64,000 bases of DNA from JACVRX01 sp046726315 (GTDB lineage: Bacteria > Actinomycetota > Actinomycetes > Jiangellales > Jiangellaceae): contig JBKPAG010000017.1 in the NCBI GenBank assembly GCA_046726315.1, positions 1 to 64,000 on the forward strand. Reading direction: 5' to 3'. The notes beneath the pieces were generated by a model, which was not told where the DNA came from, made no database searches, and worked only from the letters and a program-made list of their open reading frames with translations. This document shows, one piece after another, positions 47,267 through 54,886 of the stretch; the first letter of the stretch is position 1, and every line of letters begins with the position of its first letter. Position numbers and translations under genes: made by a program.

Positions 47267-48235
47267 ATGGACGCGGCAGTGCTCGCCGAGTGGAGCCGGT
47301 TTCTCGTCGGCGGCGCCATCGCGGCGTTGATCGTCGCCTGGCTGGCCTACTGCGCCGACGCTGCGCAACGGGTTCGCGCACGGCGCGCGGCCACGCAGCG
47401 GATCCGAGAACATGTCGCTATCGGGCCGGCCGACACCGGCATCGACACTGTGCTCGAGGGTCCGGACCGAACTGACCCTGACCGCTCCGGCACCCAGATG
47501 GCTGCGATCGGACACTCGGTCAGCGTGCTCGCGACGCTGTTGTTGGGTGCGGGTGTGGTCCTGCGCGCGCTCAGCGTCTCCCGGCCTCCGTGGGGCAACA
47601 TGTACGAGTTCTCCATCACGGCGTCGCTGGTCGCGTCGATCGCCTTTCTGACGATGGCGAAGACCCGGGTGGGTCGCTCGGTCGCGATATGGGTCCTGCT
47701 CGTGGTTTTCGTGACGTTGGGCCTGGCCATCACGGTCCTATACCTCCCGCCTGGACCGCTCGTACCGGCGCTGCGTTCGTACTGGCTTGCGATTCACGTC
47801 GGTGCGGCAGTGCTTGCCTTTGGCCTGTTCACTGTGTCGGCGGTCGTCAGTGGTCTGCAGATCGTCGCCGAACGCGGTGAGAAGCGGCCTTCTGCCGGTG
47901 CGTTCGCGGCGTCTCTGCCGTCGTCGGTAACACTCGACCGGCTGGCCTACCGGTTGATCGCCATCGCGTTTCCGATCTGGACAGTCGGACCGCTGATCCT
48001 GGGCGCGATCTGGGCCGAGGCATCGTGGGGCCGCTATTGGGGATGGGATCCCAAAGAGGTGTGGGCGCTGGTCACCTGGCTGGCATACGCCGCATTCCTG
48101 CACGCGCGAGCCACCGCCGGCTGGAAGGGGGCGAAGGCATCAGCCCTGTCGTTGGTCGCGTACGGAACCGTTCTGTTCAGTTACTTCGGTGTGAACATCG
48201 TGTTCACCGGGCTGCACAGCTACGGCGGCCTCTGA
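47267..48235 (+). CDS. ccsB: Cytochrome c assembly protein CcsB (CcsA/CcmF-like)
   Basis: 322 residues, ATG 47267, immediately after resB. Hydrophobic spans include VGGAIAALIVAWLAYCADAA, VSVLATLLLGAGVVLRAL, SLVASIAFLTMAKTRVG, VAIWVLLVVFVTLGLAITVL and WLAIHVGAAVLAFGLFTVSA. The haem-handling WWD signature is GAIWAEASWGRYWGWDPKEVWALVTW. It forms the haem lyase with ResB. Equivalent to Rv0529. The gene is followed by a 23-base gap to a convergent small membrane protein gene. Confidence 0.95.
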   Translation: MDAAVLAEWSRFLVGGAIAALIVAWLAYCADAAQRVRARRAATQRIREHVAIGPADTGIDTVLEGPDRTDPDRSGTQMAAIGHSVSVLATLLLGAGVVLRALSVSRPPWGNMYEFSITASLVASIAFLTMAKTRVGRSVAIWVLLVVFVTLGLAITVLYLPPGPLVPALRSYWLAIHVGAAVLAFGLFTVSAVVSGLQIVAERGEKRPSAGAFAASLPSSVTLDRLAYRLIAIAFPIWTVGPLILGAIWAEASWGRYWGWDPKEVWALVTWLAYAAFLHARATAGWKGAKASALSLVAYGTVLFSYFGVNIVFTGLHSYGGL

Positions 48236-48258
48236 CCGATCATCCGGCGGGCTCGGAA

Positions 48259-48621
48259 TCATCGCGAGTCATCGTCCCCTTCGCCGTTCTGTCGCATGTC
48301 CTCCTCGCGCCGGCGAAGGTCCTCTTCCCACTGTTCGAGCATCTTCTGGTGGCGCTCATCGACGTCGCGAATCTCGCGCAAGAAGTCGGGGTTGTCGTCG
48401 GGTGCGACCACCCGGGGAACCTGCCGTGGGCGCTGCGGGCGTCGGTTCAGCCGGCTAGCGACGATCCAGACGACGGGACCGATGACTGGCAGCAGGATGA
48501 TCAGTGCCAGCCAGATCGGCCGGCGGGGTCCCGGTAGCTCCGCCGGGTCGGTCTGCAGGCAGTCGATCAACGCATAGACGGCGAGGGCGACGGCGACCAG
48601 GATGGGCAGGGCTCTCGTCAA
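48259..48621 (-). CDS. PLDc_N domain small membrane protein
   Basis: 120 residues from TTG 48621 (LTRALPILVAVALAVYALID); a longer frame goes to 48726 but adds only a basic, poorly patterned stretch. Two hydrophobic spans (PILVAVALAVYALIDCLQ and PIWLALIILLPVIGPVVWIV) with CLQTDPAELPGPRRPIW between them match the PLDc_N (phospholipase D N-terminal-like) domain, found alone in many actinobacteria. The tail is charged (DVDERHQKMLEQWEEDLRRR). Function unknown. Start uncertain. Confidence 0.78.
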   Translation of the reverse strand: MTRALPILVAVALAVYALIDCLQTDPAELPGPRRPIWLALIILLPVIGPVVWIVASRLNRRPQRPRQVPRVVAPDDNPDFLREIRDVDERHQKMLEQWEEDLRRREEDMRQNGEGDDDSR

Positions 48622-48761
48622 CGCGACCCGCCTCGGATCGTTGGCGCGAACATGCAAGAAGGGTATGCGACGCAACGGCTGACGTGTGCGCGTGTCAGCG
48701 TCCAACCACGACACGAACGGATCCACCCGCGTGCGCGGCCGGAACAGGCATAGTGCGTGGC

Positions 48762-49727
48762 ATGACCCTGGTCACCCTCGACGACGTCCGGAATGCGGCG
48801 ACGCGGGTCCATGGCCGGGTGGTTCGGACGTTTCTACTGCCCTGTCCATGGGCCGACGATGCTCGTCCGCTCTGGCTCAAGCCGGAGAACCTGCAGCCCA
48901 CAGGCGCGTTCAAGGTGCGCGGTGCGTTCAACGCCCTGGGCGCCCTTCCGCTGGCGACGCGCAGCCGTGGCGTGATCACCCACTCGAGTGGGAACCACGG
49001 CCGGGCTCTCGCCTGGGCCGCGCAAACGTACGGCGTACCGGTGATCGTCGTGATGCCGGACACGTCGCCACCGGTCAAGGTCGCCGGCATCCGAGCGCTC
49101 GGTGCCGAGATCGTCGTGGTTCCGGCACCCGAACGCGAGGCGCGGGCTGCCGCAATCGCCGCTGAACGCGGACTTGCGGTGATACCGCCCTTCGATCACG
49201 CCGACGTGATCGCCGGGCAGGGCACGGTCGGTCTCGAGATCGTCGAGGACCTGCCGGACGTCGGCACGGTGCTCGTGCCGGTGGGCGGCGGCGGGCTCAT
49301 CTCTGGTGTATCCGTGGCAGTGAAAGCGATCAGTCCGCATACCCGGGTAGTCGGGGTGGAGCCCGAGCTTGCTGGCGACCTCGCGGACGGGTTTCGACGC
49401 GGTGAGCGGGTCGTCTGGGATCCGGCGTTGACCGCGCGCACCATTGCCGATGGCGTTCGGCTGCCGGTGGTCGGCGAGCTGCCCTGGCAGCACATCAGCC
49501 GGCTGGTCGACGATGTCGTCACCGTGCCGGAGCAGAGCATCGTCGACGCGATGGCCATGCTCGCAACGTCGAGCCGGCTGGTCGCCGAACCGAGTGGTGC
49601 GTTGACGACAGCCGCGTACCTCGAGCGCCCTGAGGCCGCGACTGGGCGAACGGTCGCCGTGGTGTCCGGCGGTAACGTCGACCCTGCACTCTTGGCGCGT
49701 GCGTTGACGCCGGACGAGGTCAGGTGA
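48762..49727 (+). CDS. Threonine/serine dehydratase-like PLP enzyme
   Basis: 321 residues of fold-type II. PLP Lys lies in LQPTGAFKVRGAFNALGALP (SFKxRG motif in variant form), with the Asn loop THSSGNHGRALAWAAQTYG, the phosphate-binding glycine loop VLVPVGGGGLISGVSVAVKA, and the ending TVAVVSGGNVDPALLARAL. It lacks the C-terminal ACT regulatory domain of IlvA, as do catabolic threonine dehydratases and serine racemase-like enzymes. ATG 48762 is chosen because the upstream frame overlaps the divergent gene. Confidence 0.87.
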   Translation: MTLVTLDDVRNAATRVHGRVVRTFLLPCPWADDARPLWLKPENLQPTGAFKVRGAFNALGALPLATRSRGVITHSSGNHGRALAWAAQTYGVPVIVVMPDTSPPVKVAGIRALGAEIVVVPAPEREARAAAIAAERGLAVIPPFDHADVIAGQGTVGLEIVEDLPDVGTVLVPVGGGGLISGVSVAVKAISPHTRVVGVEPELAGDLADGFRRGERVVWDPALTARTIADGVRLPVVGELPWQHISRLVDDVVTVPEQSIVDAMAMLATSSRLVAEPSGALTTAAYLERPEAATGRTVAVVSGGNVDPALLARALTPDEVR

Positions 49728-49800
49728 GCCAATCGGTTCCACAGCGCCCCTAATGCGCCTGATAACTCAGCGCAGCACCGCGGCGTAGGCTGGCCGGGTC

Positions 49801-50103
49801 ATGGCGTTCGCTCGTTACACGCTGTTGCGCGTGCTCCTCTTTCTCGCGGTGGCAGCGCTGCTGTGGATCGTCGGATTGCGCGGTCTCTGGCTGGTCCTGT
49901 TCGCGATTCTTGGTTCCGGCATCATCAGCATCTTTGCGCTGTCCCGAAGCCGGGATGCGGCCTCGGTTTCGTTGGCAAATAGGGTATCCAAGATCAAACG
50001 GCGTGTGGACGAACGCACAGCCGCTGAGGATGCCTGGGACGATCAGCAACGCGCGGGCGGCGCCCGGGCAGAAGGGGAACCCGCCGAAACCGACGAGGCG
50101 TGA
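49801..50103 (+). CDS. DUF4229 membrane protein
   Basis: 100 residues. Two hydrophobic spans (LLRVLLFLAVAALLWIVGL and LWLVLFAILGSGIISIFAL) are followed by LSRSRDAASVSLANRVSKIK, RRVDERTAAEDAWDDQQR and an acidic tail, the signature of DUF4229. In M. tuberculosis a member lies near menA/ubiquinone-type genes; here the men block starts about 2.5 kb downstream. Function unknown. Convergent with the methyltransferase gene (13-base gap). Confidence 0.87.
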   Translation: MAFARYTLLRVLLFLAVAALLWIVGLRGLWLVLFAILGSGIISIFALSRSRDAASVSLANRVSKIKRRVDERTAAEDAWDDQQRAGGARAEGEPAETDEA

Positions 50104-50116
50104 TCCGTTACTAGGG

Positions 50117-50926
50117 TCAGGGCTTGCGGCCGATCCCGACGTAGTACCAGGCGCTCTCTGGATCCTCGCCCGCCATGGATTCGTCCGGATGCCAGGCCAG
50201 GAGCGGGACGACACCGGGCTCCACGAGGTCGAGGCCGGTGAAGAACGCCTCCACCTCCTGGCGGCTGCGCGGGACCAAGGTGATGCCTGCGGCTGTGGCG
50301 GCATCGACGGCACCCTGGATGGCCTCCGGGTTGAAATCGCCGGTTGGATGACTGATGACCACGTAGCTGCCGGACGGCAGGGCGTCGAGCAACGTCTTGA
50401 CCATGCCCTGCGGGTCGTCGGAGTCGTGGAAGAACATCAGGATCGCGACGAGTATCAAGCCGACCGGCTGGCTGAGGTCGAGCGTGCGGGGCAGCGCTGG
50501 GTCGGCGAGGATCTTTTCGGGTTCCCGCAGGTCAGCCATGATGAACTCGGTCTGGCCACTGGGTGAGCTGGTCATCAAGGCCCGTGCGTGGGCGAGCACC
50601 AGCGGGTCGTGGTCGACGTAGAGCACACGGGAGTCGGGCGCCACCTCCTGCGCAACCTCATGGGTGCTCCCAGCAGCAGGGATGCCCGGGCCGATGTCGA
50701 GGAACTGCCGGACTCCCGCCTCGGCAGCGAGATAGCGAACGGCACGGCCGAGAAATGCCCGGTTTGCCCGCGCCATGGTCTTTAGCGTCGGAATCGCCGC
50801 GACCATCGCGTCTCCGAGGGCCCGGTCCGCCGCAAAGTTGTCTTTGCCGCCGAGCCAGTAGTCATAGACCCGGGCGGAGTGCGGGACAGACGTATCGATT
50901 TGCGTCAGCTGGGAATCGGAGGCCAT
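50117..50926 (-). CDS. SAM-dependent methyltransferase, DUF574 (Methyltransf_19) type
   Basis: 269 residues. The opening IDTSVPHSARVYDYWLGGKD, NFAADRALGD is diagnostic for DUF574. The SAM loop is VRQFLDIGPGIPAAGSTHEV, followed by VLYVDHDPLVLAHARALM and a FHDSDDPQGMVKTLLDALPS segment. The family is highly expanded in actinomycetes, often next to XRE/DUF397 pairs as seen here. Acceptor unknown. A 122-base gap (50927-51048) separates it from the XRE gene on the same strand. Confidence 0.9.
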   Translation of the reverse strand: MASDSQLTQIDTSVPHSARVYDYWLGGKDNFAADRALGDAMVAAIPTLKTMARANRAFLGRAVRYLAAEAGVRQFLDIGPGIPAAGSTHEVAQEVAPDSRVLYVDHDPLVLAHARALMTSSPSGQTEFIMADLREPEKILADPALPRTLDLSQPVGLILVAILMFFHDSDDPQGMVKTLLDALPSGSYVVISHPTGDFNPEAIQGAVDAATAAGITLVPRSRQEVEAFFTGLDLVEPGVVPLLAWHPDESMAGEDPESAWYYVGIGRKP

Positions 50927-51048
50927 CAGAGCTTCCTTCGATGCAGGGGCGGGATCTCCACCTTAGTCGCGCCCCCGGCGCGGCGTTGCTGCGGATTCCG
51001 CCAAGGACGGGACGGGGTGGGAACGTTCGTGCGAGGGCGGCCCATTGG

Positions 51049-51942
51049 TCACACAGTCCGGGCGTCGAGTTCGCGAAGTATCAGGCCGAGCGTCTCGGCC
51101 GTCTCACCCGGGGGGTTGGCTTCGACCGCGAGTTGCTCCATGGCAACGACGTAGTGCTCGACGTCCTCCCGTTTGTCGAGATAGAGAGCGCTGGCGAGCT
51201 GCTCGACGTAGACGATGTCGGGCAGTTCCTGGTCCGGAAAGCGCAAGATGCTGAACGACCCGCCGGCCGCGGCGTGACCGCCGAAGTCGAACGGCATGAC
51301 CTGAAGTTGCACATTGGGCATCTTCGTGGCGTCGATCAGCGCCGCGATCTGTGCGCGCATGACCTCGGCACCACCGACCAGCCGGCGCAACGCGCCTTCG
51401 TCGATCACGGCCCACAGCTGGGGCGGGTCGGGGCGGGTGAGTTGTTTTTGCCGGGCCAAGCGCAGGCTAACCCGGCGCTCGAGTTCCGACGGCTGTGCTT
51501 CGCCATGCCCGAGCAAGATCACTGCGCGCGCGTAGTCGGCGGTCTGCAGCAAGCCGGGGACGAACTGCAGCTCATAGGTGCGGATGATCGTCGCAGCCGA
51601 CTCCAGGCCGACGTACGACTGGAACCAGCTGGGCAGGATGTCACTCTCCCGGTGCCACCACCCCGGCGTGTTGGCGTCGCGGGCCAGGGTCAGCAAGGCG
51701 GTGCGTTCTTCCTCGTCGGTGAGGCCGTAGAGGGTGAGCAGGTCCGCAACGTCGCGTTCCTTGAAGCTGACCCGGCCGAGCTCCATCCGGCTGATCTTGG
51801 ACTCGGACGAGCGAATCTCATAGCCGGCAGCTTCGCGGGTGACGCCTTTGTCCTCACGCAGCTTTCGTAGGTGAGCGCCCAGCAAAATGCGCAGAACGGT
51901 CGGCCCTCCGGTCGACGCGCCCTCCGGCTGAGCCGTCGTCAC
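51049..51942 (-). CDS. XRE-family regulator with DUF5753 domain
   Basis: 297 residues. HTH: LLGAHLRKLREDKGVTREAAG, YEIRSSESKISRMELGRVSF. The rest is the DUF5753 ligand domain (SWFQSYVGLESAATIIRTYE, LQFVPGLLQTADYARAVIL, LWAVIDEGALRRLVGGAEVM, RAQIAALIDATKMPNVQLQV, MPFDFGGHAAAGGSFSIL). Such regulators pair with small DUF397 proteins in Streptomyces (WhiJ-like and AbaA-like systems), where the partner modulates DNA binding. The DUF397 gene is directly upstream on the same strand. Confidence 0.92.
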   Translation of the reverse strand: MTTAQPEGASTGGPTVLRILLGAHLRKLREDKGVTREAAGYEIRSSESKISRMELGRVSFKERDVADLLTLYGLTDEEERTALLTLARDANTPGWWHRESDILPSWFQSYVGLESAATIIRTYELQFVPGLLQTADYARAVILLGHGEAQPSELERRVSLRLARQKQLTRPDPPQLWAVIDEGALRRLVGGAEVMRAQIAALIDATKMPNVQLQVMPFDFGGHAAAGGSFSILRFPDQELPDIVYVEQLASALYLDKREDVEHYVVAMEQLAVEANPPGETAETLGLILRELDARTV

Positions 51943-52094
51943 CCATCGCCCCCAGGTGTTCGCCTACCCGACCGGCGCCGCCCTCGCCTCCGACACTTCA
52001 GAACATCGTACGGCTGTGGGCAGCCAGAACGGAACCGAATCCCCCCGAATCAACCCGGGTCGGGGGTGCGGCGCCGGCCGTGGCGATCTGCGGG

Positions 52095-52331
52095 CTAAGC
52101 GATCAGGTTGTCGAAATCGCCCTGCTGGGCGCCCAGGATGAACGCGACCATCTCGTCTCGGGTGTAGACGAGCGCGGGGCCGTGAGGGTCCCGAGAGTTC
52201 CGGACGGCGAAGCCGCCATGGGGCAGCGCCGCCATCTCGACGCAGTTACCGCTGGGGTTGCTCAGCAGGCTCTTCTGCCAGGTGACTGCCGTCAGCTGGC
52301 TTGCGGGCATGCCGTTGTACGGGTGGCTCAT
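52095..52331 (-). CDS. DUF397 domain protein
   Basis: 78 residues from ATG 52331, with AGAAAGAG upstream; a longer frame to 52598 is not protein-like. Conserved pattern: TWQKSLLSNPSGNCVEMAALP, GGFAVRNSRDPHGPALVYTR and DEMVAFILGAQQGDFDNLI, the classical DUF397 (W.KS..S...GNCVEVA...AVRDSKDP.GP.L) signature. In Streptomyces these proteins work with XRE/DUF5753 regulators in developmental and secondary-metabolite control. The gene precedes its XRE partner by 152 bases. Confidence 0.92.
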   Translation of the reverse strand: MSHPYNGMPASQLTAVTWQKSLLSNPSGNCVEMAALPHGGFAVRNSRDPHGPALVYTRDEMVAFILGAQQGDFDNLIA

Positions 52332-52405
52332 CTCTTTCTCTTTCGTCTGGTAGGGGACGGAATGCTGGACCGACGATCGAGCCCTGCTCACCGTGCGCAC
52401 GTCAG

Positions 52406-52470
52406 GTGCACGTGCACTAGCACTTGCGTTCGCACGGCAACAAGAGCACGATATCGCATATGCACGTGCA
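52406..52470. promoter_or_regulatory. Paired palindromic sites upstream of the DUF397/XRE genes
   Basis: The 10-mer palindrome TGCACGTGCA occurs at 52407-52416 (inside the 12-mer GTGCACGTGCAC, 52406-52417) and again at 52461-52470, 54 bases apart. CACTTGC (52421-52427) and its complement GCAAGTG near 52468 add an inverted pair. These lie 75-140 bases upstream of the DUF397 start, in a 332-base stretch (52332-52663) with no other gene, and are good candidates for the XRE regulator's own binding sites. Confidence 0.5.
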
Positions 52471-52663
52471 AGTGGATAATGCGGGGGCAACAAAATAGTG
52501 AGACTCCTCGACGGCACGACGAGTACTTCTCCGCGCCGTCGGGTGACCGGGTGGGCGTACCGCGCTGCAACGGTGTCGCACTGGTCCCCTGCCCGCACCG
52601 CGGTGCGTCCACCTGGATTTGTCTTCTCGCCGGCCCAGTGGCCGGCGTTTGTTGGTTGTGGCC

Positions 52664-53545
52664 TCAGCCGTTACTGACGGAGAGACCGAGGGCGAGCAGA
52701 GCCGCGTAGCAGAGTTCTGTGGTTGCAGTGTCCCGAAGGACCGGTCCGAGCTCTGCCCCACCGGAACCCGTGATGACCGCGTCGGCAGCACGGGCGGCGA
52801 GCGGAGCGGACAACATCGCCAGTGCGACCCACGGCCGCCCGGCGATGGCCAGGGCGATAGCCAGCGCATACGCGGTTGTGAGCAGTCCGGCGTAGAGAAG
52901 CCGGGTGCGTCCCGAGCCAAGGACGACGGCAAGCGTGCGTTTGCCGCTGCGGGCATCCCCGGCCACATCCCGCAGGTTGTTGACGACCAGGATCGCGCAC
53001 GCCAGGCAGCCGATCGCGACTCCACAGACCACTGAGGCCGGAGTCACGCGACCGACTTGCACATAGGTGCTACCGATCACGGCCACCAGCCCGAAGAACA
53101 CGAACACCGACACCTCGCCCAGCCCGCGGTACCCGTAGGGCCGGCTTCCGCCGGTATAGAACCAGGCGGCTGCGACCGCCAGGCCGCCCAGAACCAGCAG
53201 CCACCAGGCGCCGGTGAGGACCACCAGCGCGAGACCGGCCGCGCAGGCGATGGCGAAGCAGATGAACGCCGCGGTCCGAACGTTCGTCGGCGACGCCGTG
53301 CCCGATCCCACTAGGCGGAAAGGACCGATTCGCGCGTTGTCAGTACCACGGATCCCGTCTGAGTAGTCGTTCGCGTAGTTGACGCCCACCTGCAGAGCCA
53401 CGGCCACGACGAGCGCCAGTACTGCACGCGTGAGCACAACGGAACCGACGGCGGCTGCGGCACCGGTGCCGACGACGACTGGCGAGACCGCAGCCGGCAA
53501 CGTGCGAGGACGCGCTCCCGCCACCCAATCGCGAAGAGCCGGCAT
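52664..53545 (-). CDS. menA: 1,4-dihydroxy-2-naphthoate polyprenyltransferase MenA
   Basis: Attaches the isoprenoid tail to DHNA to make demethylmenaquinone. 293 residues, UbiA superfamily, with about eight to nine spans. First Asp-rich motif: LQVGVNYANDYSDGIRGTDN (NxxxDxxxD); second: LVVNNLRDVAGDARSGKRTL (DxxxD). The Arg/Lys-rich N-terminus and the RPRTLPAAVSPVVVGTG motif are typical. The ATG overlaps the menE stop by one base (TGATG), so the two are coupled. Confidence 0.95.
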   Translation of the reverse strand: MPALRDWVAGARPRTLPAAVSPVVVGTGAAAAVGSVVLTRAVLALVVAVALQVGVNYANDYSDGIRGTDNARIGPFRLVGSGTASPTNVRTAAFICFAIACAAGLALVVLTGAWWLLVLGGLAVAAAWFYTGGSRPYGYRGLGEVSVFVFFGLVAVIGSTYVQVGRVTPASVVCGVAIGCLACAILVVNNLRDVAGDARSGKRTLAVVLGSGRTRLLYAGLLTTAYALAIALAIAGRPWVALAMLSAPLAARAADAVITGSGGAELGPVLRDTATTELCYAALLALGLSVSNG

Positions 53546-54762
53546 CAGACGGTGGTCGTTTCGAGCAGCCTGGCCACCAGTGTGCGGCGGTCGACCTTGC
53601 CGGTAGAAAGCGTGGGCAGCGACGGGACCAGCACCAGTGCCTTCGGCAAGTGTGCCTGCGGTGCGTGCCGAGCCATATGGGCTCGAACGCTTTCGAGGGT
53701 CGGCGGATCCCTCGGGTCTCGCGGGACGAGAACCGCGACCACGCGCTGACCCCAGAACGGATCCGGCAACGCGACGGCGGCGACAGCCGTCACACCGGGA
53801 TGTGTGGCTATCAGCGAATCCACCGCCACCAGCGGAACGTTCACCCCGCCCGAGATGGCGACGTCGTCAACGCGGCCAGATACGGTGAGCCGCCCGTCCG
53901 GGTCGATCCGCCCGAGGTCGGAACTGGTGAACCACCCGTCGGCGAAGACCTGCGCGGTCAGGTGGGGCTGTAGCCGGTAGCCGTGGGCCAACATCGGACC
54001 CGCGATGCTGATCCGGCCGTCGCCGGACGTCACAACGTGCACTCCATCCAGCGGCATGCCGTCGTAGACGCAGCCGCCGCAGGTCTCGGTCATGCCGTAC
54101 GTCGTGACGACTCGCACTCCGGCGCCCCGAGCCCGGTCGAGGAGTTCAGGCGTCGAGCTGGATCCGCCGAGCAGGACGGCATCGAACGCCGTCAGCGTTT
54201 CGAGTGCGGCTCCACCCGCGTCGAGAAGGACCGCCAGTTGGTACGGCACCAGTGCGGTGTAGCACCGGCGTGCCGCACTGCGGATGACGCGGCGGGCGGC
54301 GACCGCAAAGGGCGCCGGCCCGAATCCGCCGGCGAGGTCTACTGCATCGGGTTCGGTTTCGGCGACGACACTGCGAGCAAGCACCATGAGCCCACCGACA
54401 TGTGTGGCAGGAAGTGTGAGCAGCCAGCGGCCGGGGCCGCCGAGGCGGGAATGTGTAGCGTCCGCTGACGCCGCGACTGCTGCCGCCCCGAGCAGCACGC
54501 CTTTGGGTTCCCCAGTCGTGCCCGACGTTGGTACCACGAACGCCACCCGGTCGTCGTCGACGGCTTCGACAGGCATGCCCGGTCGCAATGCCGCGAGCAG
54601 CGCGTCGCGAACGGTCGCAGGCCGTTCGGGAACCGGCAGGATCGCGCGTCCACTACGGAGGGCGGCCTCAACTACCGGGAGGACCTGGCCGAGCACCAAC
54701 GGCCCGAGCGGCACGTCGACGACGTCGAGCGATTGCGCCGCCGCGGACGTCGATGTGTCCAT
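53545..54762 (-). CDS. menE: o-Succinylbenzoate-CoA ligase MenE
   Basis: Activates o-succinylbenzoate with ATP and CoA. 405 residues, ANL fold, shorter than typical fatty-acid ligases, as expected for actinobacterial MenE. P-loop VVPTSGTTGEPKGVLLGAAA; LTLPATHVGGLMVLARSVVA; TTYGMTETCGGCVYDGMPLD; DGWFTSSDLGRIDPDGRLTV; VDDVAISGGVNVPLVAVDS; final Lys in PTLSTGKVDRRTLVARLLE. The stop overlaps the menA start. A 124-base gap to the DNA ligase gene upstream shows nothing. Confidence 0.94.
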   Translation of the reverse strand: MDTSTSAAAQSLDVVDVPLGPLVLGQVLPVVEAALRSGRAILPVPERPATVRDALLAALRPGMPVEAVDDDRVAFVVPTSGTTGEPKGVLLGAAAVAASADATHSRLGGPGRWLLTLPATHVGGLMVLARSVVAETEPDAVDLAGGFGPAPFAVAARRVIRSAARRCYTALVPYQLAVLLDAGGAALETLTAFDAVLLGGSSSTPELLDRARGAGVRVVTTYGMTETCGGCVYDGMPLDGVHVVTSGDGRISIAGPMLAHGYRLQPHLTAQVFADGWFTSSDLGRIDPDGRLTVSGRVDDVAISGGVNVPLVAVDSLIATHPGVTAVAAVALPDPFWGQRVVAVLVPRDPRDPPTLESVRAHMARHAPQAHLPKALVLVPSLPTLSTGKVDRRTLVARLLETTTV

Positions 54763-54886
54763 GCCGCGGCTCAGGCTATGTCAGCGGAACCACGAGAGGA
54801 ACGCAACGGGGCGCAGGTCGCAACGGGGAGCCGCGTTCGAACGATCGAGATGTGCCAAGCACGCCGATGCACCAAGGCGCACGGAC

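Noticed and set aside
52406..52470. Possible CRISPR-like repeat pair
   Set aside because: Only two short palindromes are present, with no regular array or cas genes; better read as regulator sites.
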